Source: Ziziphus jujuba
Lineage: Eukaryota; Streptophyta; Magnoliopsida; Rosales; Rhamnaceae
DNA: 64,000 nt
Reading direction: 5' to 3'
Assembly (NCBI RefSeq): GCF_031755915.1
Contig: NC_083388.1
Span: 6,819,001 to 6,883,000, forward strand
Every line of letters begins with the position of its first letter. Position 1 is the stretch's first letter. Both the position numbers and the translations under genes were made by a program. A model generated the notes under the pieces. It was not told where the DNA came from, did no database searches, and saw only the letters and a list, made by a program, of their open reading frames with translations. Shown in pieces: positions 10,763-22,054 of the stretch.

Positions 10763-12720
10763 ATGTGGAAGCATGTTAAAAGTAATAATTGCCTTTGCAT
10801 GCCAAGAATCAAGTGGAAGAGTATATTCCTTTGTTATGGAACATGCATTTTTCTTGTTCGATTCAAAAAAATCTGAGATTGGTGATAGGTAAAATTCTTG
10901 CACAAAGTCAAAAGTTTAACACATTCTTCCATTATCCTTATTTGATTTCAAATTTGGTGTTCATTCCTTTCCAAATATGTGGTTATACCTATATTTGACA
11001 AATTGGTATTTCTTAATGAAGGTGTTGACAAGAAATGGAGTCTGTGTCCTCCTTCCTGTTTGCTTGCTAAAGAAGTCGTTGGTATGACTCTGAGGGATAT
11101 ATTCCTTTGTTATGAACCATACATTTTCTTTATTTGATTCAAAAAAATCTGGTGATAGGTAATGTTCTTGTGCTAACTCTTTGAATTTTAACACATTCTT
11201 TCATTAACCTCATTTGATTCCAAATTTCGTGTTTATTCCTTTCCAAATACATGGTTATGCTTATGTTCAAGAAATTGTGGGTTTTTTTTAATTATTATTT
11301 TTTATTTTTTTTGTTTAAGGTGTTAGATGAGAATTGATGGAGGCTGTGCTCTTCTCCCTGTTTGCTTGCTAAAGAAGTTGTCAGCATGACTCTTGAAGGT
11401 GAAACTTAATTATTATGTATCTGCTAGGCTTGTGGCTTTTTTGTTGTTTGACTTCCTCATTTCTGATTGATGTTAGTGAAAATCCAGCTGAATAAAACTA
11501 AAAATTATGTGAGAAGTTAAAAAGACTAGCCTGGTCTAATTTAAGAGAGATTAAAGAGACAAATGGGATTTTTCTTAAAGTTTTTATTCTTATCCATTTC
11601 AGATGGAAGTGACTTCTGGCTTTTGTTCTTTCTTATATCCTGCATGTCTAGAATTATATGAATAGGTATAGAACCTAAAAATTTGGAATGTACCCCATGC
11701 TTAAATATTTTTTTCTGCACACACACCATAAGATAGAGTTCCAATTTTTGAAGTAATGTTCTCTACAATTTTGATGGTTGTACTCTGGATTTTCTTTTCC
11801 TTATTAACACTCCATTTATATATGTTTTTTTTTTTCATTTTCCAACTAATTATGAGCTTTATCTTTCCAGAAAATTTGTGAATTGAGACAGATGTGTAGG
11901 TTCAGAACTACTGTTCCCTCCAACTGCTATTTGTTAAGGCCATTGAAGATAGACCCTTTTTTTGAAATGGGTAAGATTTTTTGGTAACAAATATCTGGAA
12001 AATAATCTCAAGATAGCTCTTTGTGCATTGCCTGCCATGAGATTTAACCTGTGTACTGTAAACCCGCTATAAATTTCAAGCTTCTAGGTTAAAGTTTTCT
12101 AATCAAATTAAAGCCCATTCCAGTGCTGGGAGCACATGCCCTAGTCTAGGTTGACTTAACACCTCAAGTAGAAATGCATTTTGTTGTTCATATGAATATC
12201 CGCATTGTTTTGTTATGGTCCGGTATGTAAAGTAGTTGCTATATTGAATTATCTTTTATAGGGTGCTGGAAGTTTTTTCTGGTGAATTTGCTATATTGTT
12301 TTTTTTTTTTAACCTGTAACACATTCAAAACATCACTGACGGCTCTTTGGCTGCAGTGGTTATTGTCTTCTGCTTCATTTTTATTTTTATTTTTTCTAAC
12401 TTTTTTGAATGCAAAATGGCTTTTTGGAACGTTGACAGCTAGGGTCCACAACTGATGACTCTGTTCCCTTCATTATAATGGTTAAAGTATATTCAAGTTG
12501 GTAGAAAGCGTACTGGTAATGCAGCAGCAGCTAGAAGCATCTGGCTTTTGCTTGGTGTTGTCTCAAAATGGGGAAAAGCTGGTCTTGAAGTTGAAGGTCT
12601 TGCCAAATGCCCATGGATAATATTTTTATGGTCTCCAGAGGAAATATTTAGTCCTGGAACCAGATTTTTATTTATTTGTTGTTTGAGCTTCAATAATACA
12701 TTTTTGGTAGTATTTTAGCA
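10763..12720 (+). other. 3' flank of the PPR gene with direct repeats
   Basis: Non-coding. It probably includes the 3' UTR, but no polyadenylation site can be fixed. It carries the direct repeats described separately. Short frames at 10789-10998, 12239-12451 and 12493-12693 have no recognisable domains. Confidence 0.45.
10817..11398 (+). repeat. Tandem direct repeat of about 275-300 bp, two copies
   Basis: Copy 1 is about 10817-11090 and copy 2 about 11094-11398. Shared landmarks in order: TATATTCCTTTGTTATG, TTGATTCAAAAAAATCTG, GGTGATAGGTAA, TTTAACACATTCTT, TTTATTCCTTTCCAAATA-like, and CCTGTTTGCTTGCTAAAGAAG. Copy 2 has an extra T/A-rich insertion near 11280-11320. Confidence 0.8.
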
Positions 12721-13184
12721 TTATATTTTGAGGGAAGATTTAACTTGTAAAATTTTTTAACTTACTTTTGAGGGATGTCAGTGTAAGTAACGAGGTCTAT
12801 ATTCTGATAAAGAATTTCTTATTTGGTCATATTATTAAAAATTGTTTTCTTTTTATTATTTTTAAAATAAAATAATTGTTAATATTGTGTCTTCCAATAT
12901 ATATATTTTTTTAATGGAAATCTCTTTGCATAATTATTTATATATTTTTTTGATAAATTAATGTGTCGTTTTAGTTAGTGAATGTAATGAGCTAGTATTT
13001 TATTAGTAATATCAAATTAATTGAAAATATGAATTGCTGTGGTTTCGGAATCTGAATAAGAATATGGCAAATCGAATTATTGGCTAGTCCACATCCGTGA
13101 GTTTGTTATTTCTTAAATATTTTATATATTTATGGCTCTTTTTCTTTACAGATTATAAAATAAAATTTTGATAATACTAAAACA

Positions 13185-14940
13185 AGAGTCCTTATTCAAT
13201 TTAATTACAGCATCCGATTTCCCATTATCTATATAATCTCTGCTCCTTCAGTTTTCTCTCTAGTCTTTTGTTCTTTATTTCCTTCCTCTGATAGACATTT
13301 AATTTGCAATTTATTTTATTTTTTTGCATTTATTTTTATTTTCCGGTTTTCTTTGTTAATTATCTCAGATCTCCCTATTAAACAATGGATTAAGTCTTGT
13401 AATTAATAGTGTAGAATTGCCAAAGATTATCCAGAAGATAACTTACCATTCATTAGAAGATGGATATGGAGATGAAAGTTTATTTCCAATATATTTTAAT
13501 CTAAACTCTCAACTGCATATTCATCTTCATATGGATGATAATATTTGTAAATAGTAGCATGCAATAATAAAAAGGTAACTTTTTGATATCCAAATTCCGG
13601 TGAGTATTATTCTTATTGTGTCCTATTGATTTTAAAATTGATTTGCTGGCTTAATATGATATAATTTAGCATAAGTTCATAGGTGCCAAAGGGCCTTTTG
13701 GTGATGAAAATTATGAATTAAAAAATTGCTGAATTTAGAAGATTGATGCTTGATCGCTTGAATGACATTCGAGCCTACTTGACCTTGGTCTTGCACCATT
13801 TAACTTTGATGAAAATAAACAAATGCATTTTTTTTTTCTCTCTCTTGTAAGTGAAATTAAATGCTTTAAGAGACAAAGATTCATATTAATGTATTGTCGA
13901 TTAAGATATTCTTAAACTTTTATGAATTGTAAAGGTCTATAACTACTGTAGTTTTAATTGGAGTGGATGGGTAATGCTAACAAGAAAATCTTAGTTAGTT
14001 ATTGAGGAACTTAGTGCATTTACATTTTTAGAAATATCAATGAAGGATTAAGCAATAAAACAAAAAGGTTGGTATACTATTATTATGGATAAAGAACAAA
14101 GTGTATCTCTACGATTTTTCAAGTTTGATAAAATAAAATTTCTATTTCAAATAAATATCTCATCCCTTTTAATTTTTTTAATTTCTATTATGGATGAAGA
14201 ACAAAGTGCATCTCCTACTTCCGATTCTCCATCACCCAAAAAAAAAAAAAAAATGAAGGAAGAAGAAGAAGAGAGATATATATCTTTTTTCTCATAAAGT
14301 GGCAAAAATAAATAAATAAAATATTATATATCATAATAAACTGAAAAAAAGAGTTCTTATCCAACTTAATTGCAGCATCCAATTGCCCTTTAATTAATTA
14401 GTATAACAACAAACTCTGCTTTTCTCTCCCTCTCTGTTTTGTTACTTCTTTCTTTTTTCACTTTCCTTCTTTTGGTTAACATTTATTTTGCAATTTTGGT
14501 TCCTTTTTAATTAATTTTTTAATTGTTTTCTTTGCGCCTATAATTTTATTAATATCAGATATTCTATAATCGCCATGGTAAAAGCGTTTGAAAGTGGAGA
14601 AATTTTCTAAAAGAACATTATTTACTATTCCATAGGAAGGTGAAAAGAGGAAGATGATGAAAGTCTATTTTCGTGTCAAATCCCAATACATAATTCATTG
14701 CTTTGTTAGAAATTGATTACGATTAATGATAATAATACAACATTAAAATAAAGCATTTGAAATCAATAGTATTGGATTAAAGTAATCTAAACTTTCAACT
14801 TAATCTTTCTCTCTACCTTTATATGGATGCTAATATTTATAGACTCTCATATTCAACAACAAAAGAAAAAGAAAAAAAAAAAGTTGCGCATGATTATACA
14901 AATTCTGGTATGTTTTTATTGTGTTAATTAAAGGCACATC
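13185..14940 (+). repeat. Diverged direct duplication (13.19-13.63 and 14.34-14.94 kb)
   Basis: Both halves begin with a GAGT-CTTAT-CAA-TTAATT-CAGCATCC-ATT block, then an AT-rich TATA-like stretch and CT-rich leader-like sequence. They continue with ACATTTA-TTTGCAATTT and GATGAAAGT-TATTT, and end near ATCTAAACT-TCAACT, ATATGGATG-TAATATTT and CAAATTC-GGTA. The copies lie about 1.16 kb apart. I find no conserved reading frame, so they may be a duplicated promoter/leader, a non-coding RNA or old transposon sequence. Confidence 0.55.
14085..14297 (+). other. Small frame with an in-frame 105-bp duplication, coding status doubtful
   Basis: A 70-codon frame begins MDKEQSVSLRF and repeats the start as MDEEQSASPTSD 105 bp later. 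The nucleotide repeat is TATTATGGAT-AAGAACAAAGTG-ATCTC. It ends in a poly-A/GAA low-complexity tract. No family is recognised and there is no sign of expression; most likely a short local duplication. Confidence 0.25.
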
Positions 14941-15750
14941 TTCTTTAATAAATGCATTTTACATACCATATATATAGTTTCATTTTCTTGTAGGGAGTCC
15001 AAAATATTTTTGGACAACCATATCCTGCAGTAAATTATTTTGTGGGACATGTAAATTTAATTTTTTTTTTTTTTTGGTTTGTAAAAAAATAGAATTTAAC
15101 ATGTAAAATCTATTTCAACATCCAACGACACATTGCAGGATATTAGCACATTGTGTTGTTTAGGTGATATCCTGGACAATGAAACCAGTAGAATATGTTT
15201 TTCGTTTGGTTAAATAGTAGTTCAAGATGGCTATCTTGCTGGGGCCAACAACATGGGCTTGTCACCATGTGTAACATTGAAAGGACTGGACTTTTTATTT
15301 ATTTATTTATATATATATATATATATAATTTATTTTAATGAATGCGAAAGGAATGGAATATGTTCAGGTTGAACTATTCCATGTGAATCTACATAGGAGA
15401 CCTCACCCTAGCATAATTTTAATACTACAATTAAATCATATTGTATCATCAATATATGAAGAAATGATTGAGAATATCACTGAAAAAACAAAGAAGAAGA
15501 AATGATTGAGAAATCAAGCTTGAAAAAAAATAAATAAATAAAAAGAAGAAATGGTACATATGAAGGGGTCCACAGTGACACATAACATTAAAAATGCATG
15601 CTAAGAAAGCATGCTCTAACAGTAGAGACTAAATATTATTAAAAGAAGGTAGCTAAGGAGATTAAAAGGGAAATAAGATTTTTTTTTTAAATAAAATCTA
15701 AAAATTTAGTGGGTATTGTGGCTAATAATAGGTATAGGAGAAAGTTTAAT

Positions 15751-17083
15751 CTAAGGACATTTGGGTCCTCCGCTCTTGGTCTTCCAGTTATTGTAGCAAG
15801 GGCAAACTTGCTTGTTTCCATAAGTACCAGGAGGAACACATAAGCATTTGGCACAGCATTTTTGGCAGAACAACATACATGGCTTCTTGTAAGCTGTGGC
15901 CGAGCACCGTGCAGTGCATCGAGGTGAGCACTCTGCAACCAAAAACTTACTCCGTTAGTCTTCTTCTTCTTCTTCCCTTTTTATTTTTTTTTAATTTTTT
16001 TTAAAGGAAAAAAAAAAAAAACTGCTATATAGAGATTTTATTAATTTGATATAAAATTGAGTTGCACAACTTAAAAGTTTATAAAGTATATTTTGTTTGG
16101 GCTTGATTTTCATTGTTCTGGTTGTTAGATTTTGTAAACTATGCTCTTAAATGGTGTCTTTAATTATACAAAATCAGCATAATGAAAAAATGTATCAATT
16201 TGTTATTGAATTTGGGCCAATTTGGGCCTTCTGTGTGAATAAGAGATGGTGACCTACCTTGAGGACGAAGGCTTCCTTGTGTGGTACCGTACTGAAATCA
16301 ATCCATAGAACTCAGAAAATGTTAGCCATAAAAACTTAAGAGAAAGGGTATAAAGAACAGTGTATGTTTTGGTGATTAACAGACTAAGAAAAGGTAAAAT
16401 GATGCGTATTATTAATTATTAAACTGGTCTAACCATTGGGTGATTTGCTTGTCCTTTTTGTTGAGCTGCTGATATTTCTACCTTATAAGCCTGCAAAATT
16501 CAAATGAGAAAATCAGTAAGAACATATACTAAAAACATAATTTGTACGTCTTGGCTACAAAATAACTCTCTATTTCTCCCTCTGATTTGGCCACATGATT
16601 AACTAGTGAGGGTTGGATTAGTTTACTAGTATAAAAGATCAAAAGGAGAATAATATAGTAAAAGAGTGAAAAAGATGGGATCAACTACAAGCTGGGCTGA
16701 AACTATATGACCGACAACCCCCAGAAGGAGCAATCTTCTATAGGAGTTAAAAAGTCCTTTCAAGGACAGAAATTTAGGGGCCAATTTGGCATCTTATGCA
16801 TTTTTCCACCACTGTCATAGGGTAATATACCCTACAAACCCCTTCTTTGGCTCTAGCTGACCCATCTATTAAGGTTAAACCAATGTTTACTATTTTGCTT
16901 TCAAAATAACTAGGAAGAAAAATGACAAGAAGATACTCCAAGCCCTTGAAGGCTTTAAGCAGAGTTAGAAGTTTAAAAAAAGATGCCAAAAGCTCATTAG
17001 ATTTTTTTTCCTACCTGTATTTCTGCTATGAAAACAATCATGAAAGCCACACATAACATGAAGATGCTTAATCGTCTAGCCAT
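15751..17083 (-). CDS. GASA/Snakin family peptide (gibberellin-regulated protein)
   Basis: Four exons: 17015-17083, 16434-16490, 16258-16291 and 15751-15932, giving 113 aa with intron phases 0, 0 and 1. Exon 1 encodes the signal peptide (MARRLSIFMLCVAF...). Exon 2 encodes a short hydrophilic spacer (AYKVEISAAQQKGQANHPM). Exon 3 encodes YGTTQGSLRPQ. Exon 4 carries the complete GASA domain, residues 54-113, with all 12 cysteines in family spacing and the ending CPCYNNWKTKSGGPKCP. GASA proteins are small secreted disulfide-rich peptides linked to hormone-responsive growth and to antimicrobial activity; which applies here is unknown. The gene looks intact. Exons 1 and 2 are homologous to those of the BURP genes at 38.0-40.1 kb and 45.9-47.7 kb (see findings). 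Confidence 0.93.
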
Positions 17084-17200
17084 TTTCTTTGTTGTTGGAA
17101 ACTTGAATAAAAAAAAAAGAGTAATACTCAAAAGCAGTGTGAGAAACAGAGTAGTTTTGATGTATGGAGTGGTATTAAAGTGGAGAAGGAATATGAGGGT

Positions 17201-17208
17201 ATTTATAG
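17201..17208 (-). promoter_or_regulatory. TATA box of the GASA gene
   Basis: CTATAAAT on the minus strand, about 120 bp upstream of the ATG at 17083. The sequence between it and the ATG aligns with the leader of the BURP gene whose ATG is at 40099. Confidence 0.6.
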
Positions 17209-18019
17209 GCAGTTGCTATATAGTTGAGGGATTACTACATATGCATTTGTCTCAAAACCGATTCAGCCATGTTCAATACCCTTCTCATGAATTGTCATGA
17301 CATTAAGAGTTACGTGACAAATCGTTCTGTTTGTTTTTAATTGACATAACTACCCTTTTAACCTATCGGAGCCGAGACATGGCATTTATTTGATGAAGAT
17401 GACAATCGATCCTTTCTGGTGAGTTTTCCTATATACACAAAAAGTGAAGGTTTCAATTATTAATTATTTACCTGCTTCTTCTGCCACATAGTACCACAAT
17501 TTAAAGGGGTATGAGATAGATCATTCACATCTATATCTAAGAGATTGTGGGTTTAAAATACCAAGATAAAAAGATAAATTATTGTAAATGACCCCCAAAA
17601 AAAAAAAAAAAAGTAAAAGACCAACAGTATCTGTAGCTGCCTATGCTTTTAGTGGGCAATGTTTTAACCTGTCCGTTTTCTTACATCATTTACTTGCTCA
17701 TTCTCTGTGTTTTTGTTACTTACACTTGCTTTGTTTTACTCTGACACAATTTCTATTACCTTAAACTTTTAACAATTGATGATAACTTAACATGGTAGAA
17801 TAATCTAACCCTTCTGTATTTGATATTGTGTTTGAATCATTTTCCGTATTTTCTCATTCTATTAAGGGAATGATAAAGTGTTTTTTATTTTTTTATTTTT
17901 GTCAGTTTAGCATATAAAATTAATTCTTCCTGTTAACTAAAGCTTTTTTAACTAGGTGGTAATTTAATAGAAAATGAAATCACCCCAAGTAAGTCTTTTT
18001 CTTTGGATCCTTTTTTCAG

Positions 18020-18136
18020 AACAATAATATCAACATGTTTGTTAGGATATGGTAAATGTCGTTTTGGAAATAGGTATGGTTCGTAGCAGTACTTGCTACA
18101 CTTACTATGAGTTGGTTGCGATGGTAGTGTAAAAGG

Positions 18137-18167
<31 letters not shown>

Positions 18168-19736
18168 GGGTTCAGTTTACTGAACTTTGAAATTGGCAAA
18201 GGTCCAAAAAAGTAATTACCCTACAACAAAATGTGGGGACTTGTATTTTCAAGTCTCTTATCTCATCCATGTGCAAAAGAAAAAAACAGTTGGGTATAGA
18301 TAGGCCCATTGCATGTTTAAAGCACATGCCTGCCTATCTTGGTCTTCAGAGGGACCCTCCATATGCTTTTAGCAGACAAACAAAGCAACTTACACAGACC
18401 AGTGCACAATGAGAGGTTGATATACTTGGTATCCTATTTTTAAAAATAATAATAATAAAAAAAAGAGCTGGATATGAGCTTACATAATCACCACAGAACT
18501 CCCTTTGTCATTCAATTTTTTGATGAGCTTAATCAAGTTGTAACTGAAAACATTTATTTTGCTCATATTTCCTCACTTTTTGGGCAAAAGAATTTTGTAC
18601 TCTTTGAATTAGAGTGTATTCTTCTTTCACATATCTATACGTTAGAACTCACATTCACCAAAAATACATATGGAACTCACATGTAAAGCCAGCTTTACAC
18701 GTAGCTGATTTAGTTTCTAAATTTTCCTCCTATGTTTCTTATGTTCGGACACTTCCTAAAGATATTGCCGATGGTCTATCTGCGGATATCTTAGGAAATG
18801 GTCTGCCTCTCAGCCTCTGTAATTCCTCTTTTGAGGTTTTTGTGCCTAATGCAGTAATTATTACCCAAAAAATATATATGTAAAACCAGCTTTTCATCAG
18901 TTCACTTCAAGATCTGTCTCTTCCAATATGACTTGTCTTTCCTCTTTTATTTATTTATTTATTCATATTTTCTTTTATTATTATTATTATTTTTTTGGTG
19001 ATAAACTTCTCTTTTTCTCGATTGGACTTTATAAGTGTATAATTTATAAAGACTAAATAACACATCATCATATTTTTTTTGAAACAAGAATAGCCATTAC
19101 AATTGGTATGACTAAAAGGCAAAAAGAAAAAATTAAAATGTTGGAGAGTTCATTCATTTGCTTTGTAGAAGTTAATCTAGTTTATATAAATTGTATCTAT
19201 CTCAAAGAGAGAACCTTTTTTTTTCTCTTTTTTTTTTTAGCTTACTTTTTTAGCGCGTGATGAACAACCCAAAAATCAAGCCGCGATGGCAAATGCCCGA
19301 CATATAAAGAATTAGAGCTTAATCATGGTGTGTCCACATCATTAAAGTCACCATCACCACCATCTTATCAAATAATTGGTATGCAATTTGTATAAATCTA
19401 GCCCCTTTTAAGGCCATTTCAGTCGAGCATAATTTGACATGTTATTTCTATATATGCAAGTTCAACTCCAACTCAACAAATTCAATATCCATGTTGAAAC
19501 TTGCCTGAGAAAACCCAATTCCAAATACAAGACCTTGAGAAAAAATTGTGTATAATGCCCAGTAACTAACTCAATCGAATGAAAAAGTTTCACAAAGAGC
19601 CACCCTTTTAGACTTGGGCCGGATGATAAGCGTCTTATGTCTTCCACTCTTCTTGGTTCAAAATATTATTAATTCAAAATTATGCTGTCTTTGCAAAATT
19701 CATTATTTATTTATTTACTTTTTAAATGCAACACTT

Positions 19737-19768
<32 letters not shown>

Positions 19769-20720
19769 CCTACAATACTTGATGCTTTTATGAGAAATAT
19801 TTTTTTTTTTTGACCTAAGGAAAAAAAGAAAAAAAAAGAAGAAGCAACAATTGACGTTTTTATTAGGATTGTAGAATAAAGTTTTGGCAATTGCTTTATT
19901 AAAAATATATTTTTAGTTAAAAGCATTTAATCGTTAAATATAGATTATCTATTAGAATGTTATGATAGATATTAAAACTCTAAAAAAACAAATTAAATCT
20001 TGTTAAATTTATATAAATTTCAAATGTATATTTCAAATCTATACTCTTAAATAGATCTAAAAGCTACTAAAGAAAACCCTAATATGAGAATTTTTGTTCA
20101 GATTATACTCGTTAGTTTTTGATTTGTTAAGAACTAAATTTTCACATTATGTTGGACACCTGCTGATATAGGAAGCGAAAGTTACCGTCTATGCAATTAA
20201 GAATGTAGATTTTAAATCATTAATTGATGTTTCACTCTACACTTACTACATCAGCAAATTCTCATCTTATATTGGGATTAATAGATTATCAATAATCATA
20301 TATATAAATATTATATAAAATGTAATCCTTCATTTCTTTCCACTTTCTTCAACTTTTTTCCCCTCAATATTTGGCCTAGTATTTTACCCCACTATTATTA
20401 TTATTATTATTTTTTTTTTATCTCACTTGTATGCCCTTTGCATTAAACATGCATTAAATTATTCATTTCAAATCAAAGTGTGACAAACCAGCAATGCAAA
20501 TTTAAGAACAAAAGTAATGCATATTCCTTATAGTTATATATTTAAGCAATGGCGCTCTAAAAACCAGTAATAATATTATGCATGAATTATGATATTATGT
20601 CTATGGCTTATATTAAAGACCATAAGAAGCATATATATATTTATATATATATATATATAACCCAATACTTCTTAATGCCATATCTATTAAATCACCATCT
20701 ACTTTCTTATGCTAGTAATT
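18020..20720. repeat. Duplicated block A of the BURP cluster
   Basis: Much of 18020-20720 recurs elsewhere. 18180-18560 matches 26891-27540 (landmarks CTTATCTCATCCATGT, ATATGCTTTTAGCAGACAAA, TTTATTTTGCTCATATTTC). 19440-19800 matches 27640-28050. 20250-20580 matches 28180-28490 and 36270-36620 (CTTTCCACTTTCTTCAACTTTTTT). 18020-18320 also matches 43660-44110. 19560-19930 recurs inverted at about 34520-34850. No intact gene lies inside. A 90-codon frame at 18614-18883 (HVADLVSKFSSY...) resembles no family I can name with confidence. Confidence 0.75.
19738..19763. repeat. CA microsatellite
   Basis: A run of about 12 CA units within duplicated block A, absent at the corresponding place in block B. 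Confidence 0.9.
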
Positions 20721-20804
20721 TCGAATGAGCAAGTAGGGGGCAACAACTAAAGAGGTAGCAAGACTGACTGCAATTGTAGGAATAGCTTGACTTTCATTTT
20801 TGAT

Positions 20805-21265
20805 TCAAAAAGTTATAGCTAATAGTAAGTGAGTCCAATAATGTATATCAAACTTATTTTTAATATACATTCTCATGTGTAAGTCCATTATCAAGAAGAA
20901 AGAGATTGGACACACATAATAAGATAGAAATTGGGCTTTTACATATGCTAAATAATGCACACAACAATTCAATACAAATACAAATTCAAATGGGATACCA
21001 AGAATCGAATACAAGACCTCTCAACGATGTATATCAAATTTATTTTCAAATAAACCCATTAATAAAGAGGAAAGAAACAAGACCTTACACGTGCCAAATA
21101 ATGCAAGTAACAATTCAACACATAGAAATTCAAATGGGCCAACAAGGATCAAACACAAAATCTCTTGATCACAAGCCTTTGATACCATGTTAAATCACTA
21201 TCTATTCCAAGAGCTATAGCTAGTAGGAAGTAAGCCCAATAGTACATATCAAGCTTGTTTTCAAT
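20805..21265 (-). repeat. LTR-like tandem repeat array of about 190-200 bp units
   Basis: About 2.2 diverged units: 20837-21027, 21028-21234 and a partial 21235-21262. Shared landmarks: ATGTATATCAAA-TTATTTT, AAATAATGCA, ACAATTCAA, ATTCAAATGGG-CAA. TAGCTA-TAG-AAGT-AG-CCAATA flanks recur at 20816 and 21215. On the minus strand the right part reads GTGATTTAACATGGTATCAAAG, the usual look of a plant Copia LTR end followed by a tRNA-Met primer-binding site. I therefore read it as remnant LTR-retrotransposon DNA just 3' of the BURP pseudogene; no coding part remains. Confidence 0.55.
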
Positions 21266-21275
21266 AACATCTTGA

Positions 21276-22054
21276 TCATTTTAGTTCCAATAACTTGTTA
21301 ACCAAGAAAAGGGTGTCACTGCAAAGGAAATGGCAGATAGGGACAGTTCCGGGCTTCACTTTAAGCTGCTGAAAGGCTGCATGTTTAGGGTTCCAAGATG
21401 ATGTATCAGAGTGACAAACAGCAATTGCAACATCATCTTCTTGCTGATGCTGCATCTTCAGTGGAACCCTATAAGCCTTTGTGTCCTGGATGTCATGGCA
21501 GTAGAACACCGCATAAACATAGTTCAGCTTGTGGCACGCTACTGACTTGTCTCCAATCCTCTGTGTTCCTCTTCCTATGGTATATCTTTGTGGCTCTTCT
21601 TCCTGTATCCCGGTCGTGAAAATCTCTATCTTGTTCCCTAGCTTTGAAACTCCAAAATCAACTAGGGATTCTAATGAGGTTGCACAGTACTCGTCTTCAC
21701 ATTTTATGGCTGGTGCCTCACACAACTTGAGTGAGTCTTCCATTGCTTTTGCTTCCAAGGATTCAGGTTTGATAGAGAAGTGGGTCAGATCTCCGGTAGC
21801 TTTGTAGTTGAGAAAAGGAATGGATTCTGAAACTTAGCGAGGTAGGAATTTTGCCAAGTTGTTGGTTTTGGGAAATATTAACTTCATTTTTTCACCTTCA
21901 TGCAGATAGGTTTCAAAGAAGAGTCTTGACATCGGAGTGAATAACATTCCTGCCGGTTGCATAGGATACTCTAACTGGTCATTGACTTCTAAGTCCATTC
22001 CACTTTTTTATAAATTATCCTCGCCAAAGCCTACAAAACTGTTTTCACTTGCAC
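21276..22054 (-). pseudogene. BURP-domain pseudogene 1 (last exon only)
   Basis: Only the large BURP exon is present, closely related to 28747-29522. The acceptor and first codons (GASENSFVGFGED) are recognisable from 22054. An in-frame TAA lies at 22008-22010 and a second at 21834-21836, where the intact copy has a Gln codon. Just after the latter, a +1 and a -1 change garble about a dozen residues. The downstream 160 codons remain open, with all four CH pairs in spacing X10, X26, X25. The original stop is lost, adding LLEL-K before a new stop. Exons 1-3 and the proximal promoter are missing: homology to the BURP2 promoter region resumes at about 22390. Confidence 0.88.

Noticed and set aside
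15687..15938. 83-codon minus-strand frame overlapping GASA exon 4
   Set aside because: Wrong frame; the 12-cysteine GASA frame on the same strand is unambiguous.
18614..18883. 90-codon frame (HVADLVSKFSSYVSYV...) as a retrotransposon RNase H remnant
   Set aside because: The resemblance is too weak to name a family and no flanking polyprotein motifs are present.
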